The notes under the pieces were generated by a model. The model saw nothing but the letters and a program-made list of their open reading frames with translations. It was not told the DNA's origin and did no database searches. The position numbers and the translations under genes were made by a program. A stretch of DNA of 64,000 nt. Source: Pipra filicauda (taxonomy: Eukaryota; Chordata; Aves; Passeriformes; Pipridae). This document shows, one piece after another, positions 24,901 through 37,060 of the stretch (the first letter of the stretch is position 1; each line of letters begins with the position of its first letter). The stretch lies in assembly GCF_003945595.2 (NCBI RefSeq), contig NW_024104376.1:3286001-3350000 (forward strand), in the 5' to 3' direction.

Positions 24901-26065
24901 AGAAAACACTCTAGGTAGCAATTTTGCTATTTTACAATCATTTCAATCATCTGTTCTACATTAATTTTTTATGTCAAGTAGCTAGAAGTAGATAGTCCTG
25001 ACAGATGGTAATGGTTCCCGAGACAAACTGGTCCCTCGAGTATTTCGTGCACTGGTCTGTGATTCTGTCTGACTTCTGGTACATTCAAAAGACTTAAATG
25101 AATGAGGAAAAAGCTGTTTTGGCATTTGCTTTTAACCTATTTCCTTGAAACAATAAAATTTTCTAGGGGTGGGGACAGACCCCTTTGTTCTGTGTTTATG
25201 CAGCATCTGTTTCAGTGGTGCCACATACATAAGGTGGCTCCACTGACTAATGGTCTCACTTATTATTTGAGTTTGTTAAAAAGTTGTCATCTCTCAGTGC
25301 ATTTTACATGCCTTGATATGGACTACACTGTTCTATTATCGTTTACTACTACACCCATGGAGTAATAGCATATCTCCTAATTTAAATAGGACTTTCTCAA
25401 TCAAAGGGTGCCAAAATTTTAATGCAGAAATAGGGAATTAACCACATGAGGGAGAAAACAAGGTTTAAAGCACCAAAAGATCATTACAGATAATTTTAGG
25501 ACTGCCAGAAGTGAAGAACATAATAATAATAGTAAGTAAAGACACTTATACTTTCATGTTATGCAGTTACTCATGTAGCAACAAAGAATATGTTCCTAAA
25601 TATAGTAAATAATCCTTGAGTAGGTTTCCAGCCCTGAAAGCTGACAAACACCTCCAGCTCCTTACATTCAGAAGTTATATGTTTCTGTTCCTCACAAGAA
25701 CTGACATGTTATGTCAAAATCATGGACAAAAAGGAAGAAAATAATGCAACAGAATTCTAGTCTTCATGCTGTGAAAAATTTCTAAATTCTAGTTTTTAAG
25801 GAGTCTATCTGCAGTCACCTAAACAGGTCTTGTGCACTTCTCTGGATAAATTTCTGCTTGGGGTCCAACTGTGGAAGTAGAGCTGCTCACAACTGTTTTA
25901 AATCTGTTTACTATTATTTGCAAATCACTTAAAAATTCCAAGGAGTTTCCCCCTAGGTAGAAGAATTCAGAGCAACTGCTAGATCAGGTTTTTTGCAACG
26001 TTTTTGAAGGAGCCAATGTACCTGTAGCAGTCTTCCAAATACAGGATGAAAACCAATAATCTGGG
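21951..26065. other. Single-copy DNA, no gene seen
   Basis: No repeat family recognised over most of this stretch. A GC-richer part at 24030-24750 contains an 18-bp tandem duplication and open frames of 67-85 codons at 24034-24284 and 24494-24751. They lack known domains, and two of them overlap on opposite strands. About 23790-24005 is very AT-rich. Confidence 0.5.
24133..24168. repeat. 18-bp tandem duplication
   Basis: Two adjacent 18-bp copies, 'tgtgcctagacgatgaaa' and 'tgtgcctagaccatgaaa', differing at one base. One substitution suggests a modestly old slippage event. Confidence 0.9.
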
Positions 26066-26067
26066 TC

Positions 26068-26390
26068 AAAGGAGGCTTGCAAGAAGGCTGGAGGGACTTT
26101 TTACAAGGGCATGTAGTGATAGGACAAGGGGGAATGTCCTTAAGCGGAAAGAGGACAGGTTTAGATTAGGTATTAGGAAGAAATTCTTCACTGTGGGGGT
26201 GGTGAGGCCCTGGAACAGGTTGCCCAGAGAGGTCGTGGACTCTCCATCCCTAGAAGTGTTCAAGATCAGACTGGATGGGGCTCTGAGTAACCTGGTCTAG
26301 TGGAAGGTTCCCTGCCCAGGGCAGGGGGAGTTGGAACTAGATGATCTTTAAAGTCTGTTCCAACCCAAACCATTCTATGTTTCTATATCT
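26068..26390 (+). mobile_element. CR1 LINE, 5'-truncated 3' end with short ORF2 tail
   Basis: The open frame 26046-26300 encodes the C-terminal ORF2 tail, with recognisable CR1 words 'LEGLFTRACSDRTRGN', 'RFRLGIRKKFFT', 'PWNRLPREVVD' and 'SLEVFKIRLDGAL'. The 3'UTR follows ('ctagtggaaggttccctgcc', 'gttggaactagatgatcttt', 'ccaacccaaaccattctatg'). The frame stays open to the usual stop, suggesting a relatively less decayed copy. RT and endonuclease domains are missing, so it cannot move by itself. Insertion start is near 26070. Confidence 0.95.
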
Positions 26391-26930
26391 CCTATTTTAA
26401 TTAAAAGCTTCCTAGTGATGGACAATCCAATAATCTTGGGAATTTTTTCTCTTGTTTAATTACCATCACTGTTAGAAATGTATTAATTATTTTCAGTTCA
26501 AACTTGTCTAGCTTCAATATTCAGGCTTCAAGTCCCATCAAACCTTTGCATGCTGGACTGAAAAGCCCTTTGTTTTCAAATAACTGCTCCCCATGTTCGT
26601 CACCATGGTACGGATGTGATCAATCCATATTGTAACCTTCCATGTATAAACAGATGAAGTGTGCAAGATAAAAAATGTGCTCAATATCCACTGATCACCC
26701 ATTGTTAAGAGAGGTTTTAAAAAAAAAAAAACTGAACACAAATCCATTTAATACCCTCAGTGAGCCCTGTGCTCCCTTGTTTGGTAGTTTGCCAAGAATG
26801 TGTTAACATACCTGCTTCCATATGAGCAATAACTCCTGTGATGGGAGTGTTTGAAATGTCCTGACAGGAAAGCTTGAACTGCAGCCAAAGGAAGCTTTCA
26901 CTTCCAAAAGGCTGGGATTTGTGAGCTCCT
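26391..26930. other. Single-copy DNA, no gene seen
   Basis: Contains an A-run at about 26719-26731. No repeat body or gene signature. Confidence 0.55.
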
Positions 26931-27240
26931 GTGGTGGGTTTAGTCACACAGGGTGAGCCGTTCAGACTTGTCACCCATCAGATAATGAAAGCAAATGAGG
27001 AGTCCCAATCAGCACTGCGGCCAACCGCCAACATTTGGAGAAGAATCTACACTCCCTCCAAATTTCTGATGAGACTGGAGGCAGGAGGTAGGTCCACAGT
27101 AAGGGCGTCAATTGGAAGCCCATTTCTAACTTGGACGTTTTGAAGCTACCAGGAAATGCAAATAGGCACGAAGCAAGTACGTGATTTGTGTTACGGTCAA
27201 CATTCGCATAACACGGTTACGCACGTCTGTGTGTATGGGT
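26931..27240. promoter_or_regulatory. Candidate regulatory block with CpGs and an octamer
   Basis: A short island of CpG dinucleotides in an otherwise CpG-poor window ('gcggccaaccgcc', 'aagggcgtcaattgg', 'ggcacgaagcaagtacgtg', 'ttacggtcaacattcgcat', 'acacggttacgcacg'). It includes a perfect POU octamer ATGCAAAT at 27156-27163 and has no repeat signature. CpG retention suggests either constraint or lack of germline methylation. Inference only. The small open frame 26931-27143 is unconvincing as an exon. Confidence 0.25.
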
Positions 27241-27782
27241 GTATAGCAAGCACATCTAATAGTCTGTAATTATGCCTTGGAAAATACACACACCAAGGAA
27301 TTTCCAAAGAGTCTGACCTGGCATAAAATGCAGTCCCAGGAAATCTGCAGCAGTTTGCTGAGACAAACCCAATGTACAGTGGAGCTACATGGGTAAGAAC
27401 TGGGTCGGTCGGATAAATCTGATGGGACTCTGCTTTTTCCCATGTTGAACATGTGTACAATAACCTCTTGGCACAAGTACAAATTTTAAATTTGGTTTCC
27501 ACAAGTATACCCATATGCAACATTGACATTGGCTTTCAAAAATGTCTCTACCAGCAAAAATCGGCTGCTAAAATGTTCCTGGAAAGTAAACATAAAGTGG
27601 CACAATCTTTAAACAAAAGAGAATTAAAAAAAAAACTGGACCTGGCAATAACCACCTTTACACAAGATGCTGAGATGGTCTCACAAAAAAATTCAAAATT
27701 TTATTTGATCTCTTGAAGTTTTATCAGTTTTTCAAAGTGAAAAAAAAAAAAAAGAAGACTGATTCTCTGTTTATATATATCT
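27241..27782. other. Single-copy DNA, no gene seen
   Basis: Minus-strand open frames at 27197-27529 and 27270-27482 overlap one another and lack a domain. An A-run sits at about 27740-27754. Confidence 0.5.
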
Positions 27783-28074
27783 ACTTTTTACAAGGCTACA
27801 TGGGGATAGGACAAGGGGTACTGCTTCAAAGTGAAATAAAGTAGGTTTAGATCAGATGTTAGGAAGAAATTCTTTACTCGGGGTGAGGTAAGCACTGGAA
27901 CAAGTGGTCCACAGAACTTGTGGATGACCTGTTCCTGGAAGAGTTCAAGGACAGGTTGGACGGGGCTTTGAGCAACCAGGTCCAATGGAAAAAGTTGCTG
28001 TCCATGGCAGAGAAGTTGGAACTAGATGATCTTTAAGATCCCTTCAATCCCAAACCATTCTATGATTCTATATT
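27783..28074 (+). mobile_element. CR1 LINE, 5'-truncated 3' end
   Basis: It begins at the same part of ORF2 as the copy 1.7 kb upstream ('ttttacaaggctacatgggg', 'ataggacaagggg'). It continues through 'ttaggaagaaattctttact' and 'gagttcaaggacaggttgga' to 'gaactagatgatctttaaga' and 'ccattctatgattctat'. The reading frame is broken by several substitutions and indels, so it is more decayed than the upstream copy. Confidence 0.95.
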
Positions 28075-29324
28075 ATTTCTTAAAAGTGTGATAATACCCA
28101 TTTAATAAAGCCGTAGTAAAATATTCTGCCACTGAGGTGGCTGCTCCATAAATGCCTGTCACTATTGACTTCAGTTCTGCTTCTGCACAAGTCCTTGGGT
28201 TATACAAGAATTTAAAAAAACACAACATTAGTCACTTTCTGCTGATATTGAACTAGGTTCTCTGTTAGAATAAGGAAACAATATCACCCTTGAATCTGTG
28301 GGGTTTTTTTATTTTTTGCTCCACTTTAGAGTTTTGATGTAGAATCATTTCAAGCCCCCTTCTGCACCCTAAGATACCCCCACATTGCTGTCTTTCTCTC
28401 ATGCTTTCCAACCAGCCAGGTTTTACATCTATCAGGACTTTGGATTTCTCAAGCCTTCTTCAGTTTGACAGAATTTTAAGTCTGTGGTCTTTTTCCTGAT
28501 CTTTTATTTATGATATTTCATCCCAGATACAAGTGAATTTGCTGTAATGCAATAGATAGACATCTTACAGGTTCTTCTACATCTGAGAGTAAGTGGCTAT
28601 TTTCACAGTTTTCGCCTTAGAAAGTACAGATATTAAGGTATCTCTAATGGAGGTAAACCCAGTGACCAGAGAGAGGAAGGAAAGAGCTTGTTCTCTTGGA
28701 TGTGCAGCAGTGTTGCAGCAAATGGGAGAGAAGACACACACACAAATCAACCCACAATCAGTGATACGCATGACGTAGGAGGGAAAGCTCAGCTCTCTGA
28801 AGGATGGAGTGTTAGGTGGGGGGCTGGAGACCAGTGATCTGATCCATGGCAGCAGCTGTCTTCATTATCTGTGAGCTCCTTCTTTACTGCAACTGGCTCC
28901 AAGGAAGTCTTGCATGTCAAAATGACTGATGAGAGAAGACCCCATCTTCCTTTCCCCCATGAAAAGGGGTTGAAGCAATTTGCAGTGTGCCATCAGCTAA
29001 TGAGGAGAGAATAACCGCCTTGAATCGTTAAATGAAAATATTATTATGACTTTATAATATCTGAGTTTTGAGGAGAAAAAAGCTGAAGGCAACGATCATT
29101 TAGTGTACTGCCCTTGTCTTGGAAACATTACATTTCCGCTCATCAGAAAACATCTCTTTTTTTTCTTTTCCAGAACAGACAGACTACAAAACATTATTCC
29201 AGTGCTCTAATGATACAGATTTTTCCAGATTATTCACACAAGGACTACCATGACTCCCTTCTTTTGTAGTTCAATTCTGTCACGTCTACCATTACGCTCT
29301 TCTTTTTGCTCTGTCCCAGCTTTA

Positions 29325-29384
29325 CTAAACTTGTGTATGAGTCTGTGTGCTAAACTTGTGTTGCTAAACTTGTGTATGAGTCTG
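29325..29384. repeat. 21-bp direct repeat with partial middle copy
   Basis: A 21-bp unit starting 'ctaaacttgtgtatgag' occurs at 29325-29345 and 29364-29384. A partial copy 'ctaaacttgtg' lies at 29350-29360. A small local duplication. Confidence 0.9.
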
Positions 29385-32300
29385 CAAAATATTCCTGTCT
29401 GATGAAGACTGAGCTACTTACATTATTTTTATGTTAAAATTCATTCAATTTGAACAGAACAGTGACTGTGGATATAAGCATCCTTTTGTTTAATGAGCCA
29501 ACATTAGACCTTTATATATTTAGATCCTCTGTGTTTAAAGATAATGAAAGAGAAGCATATCATGACAGACGATCTTGACTTCTTTAGGGATAGGGGACTC
29601 TGAAAGATTAATTTGATACAGAGTACAACATTCATTACAGAATGAACTGCACCTTTCCTTCTTTGGCTTGGCAAAGTTGGAGGAATTAATTTATTTTTAA
29701 TCCTCATTATATGTTTTAGACATCTAGCACTAAATGCCACTTCCTTCCCATGACAACTGCACAGGAATAATTAAACATGCCAGAAAATACACAGACACGA
29801 GTTCACAAATGCATTGAAAACAAATGGACTAACAATTGTTTTCACAGTTAATATAAACTCTTACTTCATGATGTGATAAGGTGACATGCTGCTTCCTCAC
29901 TGTGCTTCTCTCACTGTAAATTGTTTTTACTATGGATCTTGTGTGTCAAAAATACCTTTAGCTGATTGTCATGTAACAAAATGGCATTTGTTGTTGTTAT
30001 TGTAAAACCTATTATTTTCATATTAGACACCTATTCTTCAAGATCAGGTGAGCTTCAGCATGAGGAGGAATTCCCAGAATACACATCACCAGACAAAATT
30101 ATGCCAAGAACTTTGTGTTTTGGTAAGTCTGGTATACTCTACACACAGACAGAAATAGGAGAAGCCATTTGCAAAGAAGGTATCCCATTGCCTGGAAAGG
30201 TTTGTTAGCACATTTCATGTCGACGTGAAACTGTGATTCACCTTCATTAGCTTGAGCCCAGAGGGCAACTCAGCATTGCTGAACTGCAGCGGTGTTATCC
30301 ATGTAGGGATATGTGTCTGCATTGCACAAAGGTGTGACTTGCTAGACTAGAAACCACAGGCTATGACAGGCCAAACTCTCAGGTTATATCTCATTCTAAT
30401 CAAAAGTATGATGGAAGTGCATGCAGACATACCCAACTGAGCTTTCAACACTTTCATTTGCCTTCAGAATAACACCCAGCCCAGGTTCTGGGACATTTGG
30501 ATAGACCTTCCCTCCAAAGTCTCAAGAGCAAGACGTTTCCTGTAAAATTTACAGTGGGAGGTGTAATATGTCTTTCCTGGAAAGTCTCCAGCAAAAATGT
30601 GCAGACTCAAAAGATTAAAGATCACAGATAGGCTCATGGATGCAAATATGAACCTCTCAAAAATGTGATACTGCTCCTAATAAGTTCAGACTCACCTCTA
30701 GTTCAGATGAAAGCTTCACCTTAGGGTGTTTATCCAAATTACATTCCAGTGACAGTTATTCAATGTCATAAGAGTTTTGCATTTACCTTTTATATTAAAA
30801 ATGAGCAAATATCCCTTTTGCATATACCTTTTATGTTAGAAAGGATCTTCAAGATAACACTGATAACCACTGCAGCACCAGTTCAAAGCCCAGCTGACAG
30901 CCTACATACAAACACAGAAGACCCGTAGTCTTTTGAAAATAAATGGCAGTGTAAACAGACAAGGCAAACGCAATTGTGGAAGGAGAACATTAGCAAAGAT
31001 GTGACCTGCAGGGCCATATTGGACAATTCAGGAACAGAGAAGGTAAGAGTCTATGACTAAAATCCGTTGAAGTCAAAGAATTTTACCAGAGAGTTCAGTG
31101 AAGTCAGGATTTTAGCCCAGATGGATCTAAAAGAGATGGAGTGTCCAGTATTCATTACACTCTTTCAAAGCTGAGGAGCCTAATGGCTTTAGAATTTATT
31201 TGTTCTTCATGCCTGAGTAGGCAAACCAGAAGATATGTCAGCAGATGACACTAAAAGAGACAGTAAGCCAGTTGGTGTATATGAATGAGTGAAAGTCACT
31301 GTTCATTTCTACTTTGCTGCCCACAACTACACCTTCCAAGATTCTCAGTCAGCAAGTCCATAAAACCACCAACTCAGTGTTCAGCATGACCAACTAAAAA
31401 TGATAACTTCTTCAGCTCCAAGAACATTTAAGGGCCTTTTATCTTGCTACTTATAGTTGAAGTTTTAGGATGATGTGAGCTATATTTTCAAGTTCTTTTT
31501 CATAAAAAAAAGAAAACTGAACCATATTTAGAAATGTGATATTCTTACCTCCTGTAGAATTTCAGCCTACTGGCCTTGAAGGAGAAACTGCAGTGTCACA
31601 AAGGGAAGAAATGACAACTGAGCTGGTGAGGCAGAGGAGTAAGTAAAGCAGTAACAGCAGTGGAGGGTTCTACATTGAATAGAAATAGTGCAGGAATATC
31701 ACAGGTTTGGTTTTGGCACCAGGAGCTATTCAGATGTTCTATGATGTCTTAAGGCTGAATCAGCTGCTCAGGTGAGCAACCAGGTCCTTCTGCCCAAACA
31801 CCTTTCCTAATCCTCTTTCTTTATTGAAATACTTGAATTGGTTCAAGTTTTCCAAGAAAACTCAAAACAACTTCACATATTATTTAGAGATTTTTACTTT
31901 TCTTGGTTTTTGTGGGAAACAAGGCTTACGTGAATTTTTGAATGCATTTTGATGATTGACAATTCCATGATTATGATTTTGTCTAGCTTCACTCAAATGT
32001 GATATCAGGGTGAGTTCTTAATAGAAAAAACTTTTTACAAGAGGCCTGTAAAAGAGGTCTCAATACAACATGTATTGAGTATTCACGTAGCCTGGAAAAC
32101 CACTTTTTCAGTCCACCAGCATCAGAGGGATGTGGCATTTACTTCAGCTTGTTTCTTAAAGAAGTGTTGGCTGCTCAGTCACCCATGCAGGTCTTGACCA
32201 TCTGTAATATCTGTTGTCTCTTCCAGGACAAACAAAAAGGAGAAGGAAATATCATGGCTCAATCAAAGGCCTCTTTGTTGGTCTGCTCCTTGCAGAACTC

Positions 32301-32885
32301 TGAACTACCATCTTCCCCATGTTCCAGTCAGCAGCTAAAATGTCCAACTGTAGGACACGCAGCTTTTCCCATTTGAGTTCACTTGCAGAATGAAAGGGCA
32401 AAATTAGCATCTCCATGAGCCTTCTGAGACCTAAGAAACAGGGACAATGAAAAACATTGTCACCTGGTAACAGAGATGAAGTATTTGTCTACTCAGAGAT
32501 CACTGTATTCCACAGTGCAGCAATTTCACTCAGGATCAGGTGCCCCAGGTTATGTGGTTGCTGTGTAAAAAGCAACTCCACACCTTATGAAAGCATGTAA
32601 CCCTGTATGACAAATGGGAAATTATTACACAATAATTATATGCCCTTGCAAGACCTGATTGCTGGTACCTACCATTCCAAAATATATCTTCTAAGATTGG
32701 TATCAGGTAGCTCACACTGTAACAGTCTCTCAAGTTGTGCCCTCCTTTTAAAACCTGCAACATGACAATTTTCACTGGCTCCCCTCCATAGACTGTCTTT
32801 GAAGGATCTCAAAGCACCTGCAGAAGAAGAGCCTAATGCCTACAAACTGACCATGAACAGGGTGCAAAGAAGGACACAGCTGAGG

Positions 32886-32918
32886 CTTCAAAGATCTACC
32901 TCCTTCAAAGATCTACCT
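32886..32918. repeat. 17-bp-period tandem duplication
   Basis: 'cttcaaagatctacct' occurs at 32886-32901 and again at 32903-32918, one base apart. Confidence 0.9.
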
Positions 32919-33059
32919 TCTCTTTAATCTCTAACATTGAAAAATACTTCTGTTTGAGCCTTCTTAGGTAAGTCTGTCCTCCAGCACTGAGAATTATCTT
33001 TTATTACACTACATTTCTAGTACCTAACTCAACAGAGTCCTAAACTCAATCCTACACAC

Positions 33060-33310
33060 AGTCGTTATTGTGCTACAGATAAAGTATAGCAACAAGCTCT
33101 CTGTTATTTGGAGCTGCACCTATTTATGTCAAACAGGGGCTCATCATCACCAGCCGATTAAAGTGTGTTGCTGCTAATCAGAGGCAATGAAGTTGTTGAG
33201 GGAGTAGTGCTGACATGGGGAAAGAAAGTGATTAAATATCATTAGCCATTCTTTTATGATATCAGAACAGGCTCTCTGTCTAAGCCAGGTTAACTCCCAC
33301 TTTCTCACTG
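33060..33310. promoter_or_regulatory. Candidate conserved non-coding element
   Basis: Non-repetitive, information-rich sequence with spaced TAAT/ATTA and GATAA-like words ('cagataaagtatagcaac', 'ccgattaaagtg', 'ctgctaatcagaggcaatga', 'gtgattaaatatcattagcc'). The texture differs from the noisy AT-rich flanks and resembles vertebrate developmental enhancers. By eye only. Confidence 0.28.
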
Positions 33311-33654
33311 ATGCACTGGAGGATATTTTCTGAAGGATTCAGCCATATGGCTTTCATTCATTATAACTCTTCCTCCTTTTGTGAGCACTTTTCTTACCAG
33401 TCTGATATATCTAGTCAAGGCACGCAAAAGCAACTGGCACATTTTCTCCATGCACAGTGTATTTCAAAATACCTCAAAGAATTTTGAATTCTTATTAATG
33501 TCATGAGGGGGGAGGTTGATGATATTTTTTCATTTAATGAGCTGGACTTAGTCTGATTTTCCAAAGGTTGAGGAAGGAGTGACATTTGAGGCACTTGCCA
33601 TTATTGCATCCTAGCATTTTATTAATGAGATCCTCTAAGAAACATGGACTGCAG
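33311..33654. other. Single-copy DNA, no gene seen
   Basis: No open frame, repeat or RNA signature recognised. Confidence 0.5.
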
Positions 33655-33765
33655 CTCAAAGGATCCAGCCAGGGTCAGGGCCTCATCCTAGACACCATAT
33701 TCACAGAGTAATTACAGTCCCCATCCTTTAAAAATGACAATGGAGGGCCAAAGAAAAAAATCATG
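33655..33765 (-). mobile_element. MIR/CORE-SINE-like remnant
   Basis: 'agccagggtcagggcctcat' followed by 'cctagacacca', 'ttacagtccccatccttt' and 'gacaatggagggccaaaga' follows the reverse complement of the common sauropsid MIR-like body ('atcagggccccattgtgctaggcac..agacagtccctgccc'). Degenerate. Confidence 0.4.
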
Positions 33766-36700
33766 AGAGGGAAGAGGTTTAGCACAGTAAAGCATATTTT
33801 GTAGTTATACAGCACCTCAGAGGCCTACTACAAACCAAATCAATGTCATGAACAAAAGAGAGCTCACTCAGTTCTCCCATGTACCACAGTGGGATGGCTT
33901 TTCTCAAACCTAAACCAACTCCATGCCACTTGTAGGTGGAATAGCTGGATTCCAACCAAGTGCCAGGCTGGCAGCACTGTTGGTACCATGTTTGCAGGAG
34001 GTCTCGAGGGCAGACTACTGTCTTCTTCAGATTATTGTTTTGATAAAAAGCATCACTTAGCCATTACATCTGTGCTTGCTCTTCTTGGTATTTAACAACA
34101 CATAATCCAATTATTTCATACATAAGGATCTGAGCGTATGCTATGTATTTAGTGGAATAGGTGTTACATTTGACAGTCATATGTGAGCCTTAAGTTCCTA
34201 TTTACTCAGTCCCTACATTATTAATTTCTTTGCAATCTGTATCAGGTCTTATGTTAAAAGAGCATGATGATTGGGAGCAATAAAATCTCACCAAGGAGAT
34301 CAAGTTAGCAGTAAATAAGAAGCCAAGACAGGAGCTGAAGACAGTGATTAATTTTGGCAGTGTAATGAAATGACACTGAATAAAGGAGCCTGTAAACACA
34401 TTCTCAGATTTTTCCAGCCTCCATACCTTGTGTTTTCTTTCCTAATTTGTTAGGATATTTTCTAAATGCTGTGGTGTATCCTACCAGTGTTAGTATCCTC
34501 TCAGGCATTCTTGCCTGAGGTCTGACAGGGATTTGTTAGTGTTATTCATCAGATATCTGCATCTAATGAATACTATGAATGCAAATGGACAAATCCTCAC
34601 TGAAATGAAGTTAACTTTATTATAAAGTCAGAGAAACTCTGCTGATTTACATCAGCTGATAATCAGAGACAGTGACTTCCCATGTACTTCAAATCATCGG
34701 GAAACTCTGGTAGCCCCTTCCAGACACTTGCCTGGTCCAGTTGCCTTGACATCATGATGTGGTGCAATGTTATTTTCCTCATGCACAACAAGTGGCTTTA
34801 CAGAACACAAATGAATTTTCCATATCCACCCTTCAAGCACCAGGTTGCATGAGAGATTAAAACATTTTAAGCTTTAAAAGACTCCACATTTCTCTTTTGT
34901 AGGGTAAGAATCCACTCTCACATAAGAACTGGGTGTGTGAGTATAACAAAATTAAATCCAAAGCAGCATAATTAATCTTTCACTGCACACCATTCTGTAC
35001 CAGGCAGCACCGTTTTATTTTTAACGTTTTTAGACAAGACAGAACTCTAATAATAGATGCTACAAGAACTGCTGGAATGTGAACTCCCTGTACAACCTCC
35101 ACCTTTGTGCCCTGTCTTCAAGCTTTCTCCCAGCTCAGCCATGATGCCTTTAAAACCCTCTGCCCCACTAGGCAGAGATTGACTTATTACTCCTACAAAT
35201 TGTACACATAGGTTAGCATATGTGAAAACATGCCCTTGCCACTATTAATTCATCTGCCCTGAACGTTCCACTCCTGCTTCACCCACTCACTTTTCAGATT
35301 AAAAGTGCATTGGGGGAAGGGAAAATATTATCTCTCAGGGGCAGATTAAAGGGGGAAAGAGCCAAAGGATGCTGCAACCTCACCCCAGACTGCCTGGGGG
35401 ACGGACCATGTCTATTCTAGCCTTGCGGCTGAAAACTACTCCCACCCTCCCTATCTAACCTGCCTGTTTCATATGTCTGTATGGTCTATTCTAATGATGG
35501 AGATCTGTCATCAGAATGTTAACACTTATAATTGCTCTCTTTTTTTTGTCTTTTCTTTCTTTTTTTTTTTTTTGGGGGGGGGGGAAGAGTGTTTAGTAGT
35601 CAGAAATAATTACAGTGCTGGTTTTGAGAATATTTCTAGTTCTAGCTATAGCCTTTGCTGCCACAGTGGATTTTTTATGACACTTCCTTAGCTAAGCCAA
35701 AAACTTGTGAGGCTATTATGGCCCTTGACCAAGCAGACAACATCCTGGATTTGTGTTTCTGTTTGTTCCATGCTGTTGAGAGTCATACTTTACAAAGGGA
35801 ATACAAAGGTTAGAGTAGTGATGGTGATATTTTTGGTTTAAAAAAAAGTGGTCGTTTCAAAGGTGCCCCTCCTGGAAGAAAAACACATTTATAATCTTGA
35901 AAGACATCTCATATTTTCAGTAGCTGGAATCTTCAAGATGCAGCATGGGCATTTGGGTCTGAATCTTTCATCAGTGGAGCTGTGCCATGAGACCTGGGAC
36001 CCTTCTAACAGTGATCATGACCTGCCATCCAGGCAGAGAAGATGCTCATGGGGAGCATTAAAACAGTCAGACCAGATCAGACCAGAGACATTTTGTCAGC
36101 AATGACTAGTATCAAAGATCCTTCAGAAATTCTTCCACATCATGACAACTTATTCTCCTTATACATCTTGGTCCTCCTGCAAGCAGTTTTGGGCACCAAG
36201 GAAATCATTGAAACTGTCTTGGGTAGGTAGAGCTAAGATGGCACAGAACTGCTGTTAAATTTATGCCACATAACACAAAATTCCAATAACATTTCTTATC
36301 TCCTTATTCTATATGAGTTTGACATTCAGGCATGGTTTACCAACAGTTACAATAGAACCCTCACAGCTTTTGAAAGCATTCCTACCTACTGCCTAGCACT
36401 GTCAATTCTGTTTGTGCTGGAATCTCCACAGGTTTGGATTTTTCTTGTCTTGAGTAAAATTTGGAGCTTTTGATTCAGTTTGGCACCATAAAAGTGAGTA
36501 TTTCAGTTAAATAACCCCCCAAGGTGCAAATTCAAAATCAAGTTAACACGGCATAATAAGTTTCCAAGTGTCAGCTGAACCACAATGACTGCCCACATAT
36601 TCAATCACAGCCTTGGGCAAAGGTGCAGCAGCTTATTAAAACAGAAGAAGTTTAACTGCATAGTCTGAGACCACAATAAACCTTCAGAGGAAAACAACAG

Positions 36701-36895
36701 TGTGAGACAAGAGTCCCAGCACAAACCCCTGAGTGATTAGTCAGTGGACGTACACATGATTTTAACATAGAAATCACATCCCCTCCAGGCTTTTTCATTA
36801 TCATTATTATTTTTCCCAGAAGAGAGTCGATTATTTTAGAGTAGATGGAAAAATGGGACATAGAAGTAGAAATATGTTATTTTTACCATCAACTT
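33766..36895. other. Single-copy DNA, no gene seen
   Basis: At about 34590-34680 'ctctgctgatttacatcagc' followed by 'tgataatc' recalls an old sauropsid repeat ('actctgctgatttacaccagctgaggatc'), at low confidence. A T-run abutting a G-run lies at 35560-35584. No gene recognised; open frames are under 90 codons. Confidence 0.45.
35560..35584. repeat. T14 run abutting G11 run
   Basis: A homopolymer of 14 T (35560-35573) runs directly into 11 G (35574-35584), preceded by a T-rich low-complexity stretch from 35539. Homopolymers this long are error-prone in sequencing, so the exact lengths are uncertain. Confidence 0.9.
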
Positions 36896-37060
36896 TAATA
36901 TTACTTTATAGTTGTCTACACCTGTAGATACTACTGTGTATGCTGTACATAAACAAGCCAAAAAACCCCAAAAAAAGCCACAGTCCTTCCTCTGAACCAC
37001 GTACAGTTTAATACAAAGCGCAGCAAGCAACCCCAATCTGCATCTTTTCTGGCAAGCACT
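36895..37060 (-). mobile_element. MIR/CORE-SINE-like remnant
   Basis: 'gtatgctgtacataaacaag', then 'gccacagtccttcctctgaa' and 'ccacgtacagttta', runs in the order of the reverse-complement MIR-like body ('ctgtacaaacacata..agacagtccctgccc..gagcttacagtcta'). Diverged and old. It underlies part of a 109-codon minus-strand open frame (36836-37165), which is therefore unlikely to be a gene. Confidence 0.42.

Larger units (their letters stand above)
28075..33059. other. Single-copy DNA, no gene seen
   Basis: A long stretch without gene evidence. Small repeats are a 21-bp motif repeated at 29325-29345 and 29364-29384 with a partial copy between, and a 17-bp-period duplication at 32886-32918. About 31045-31130 ('aaaatccgttgaagtcaaag' and 'gttcagtgaagtcaggattt') recalls an old sauropsid repeat, at low confidence. 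All open frames are 80 codons or fewer and unrecognised. Confidence 0.45.
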
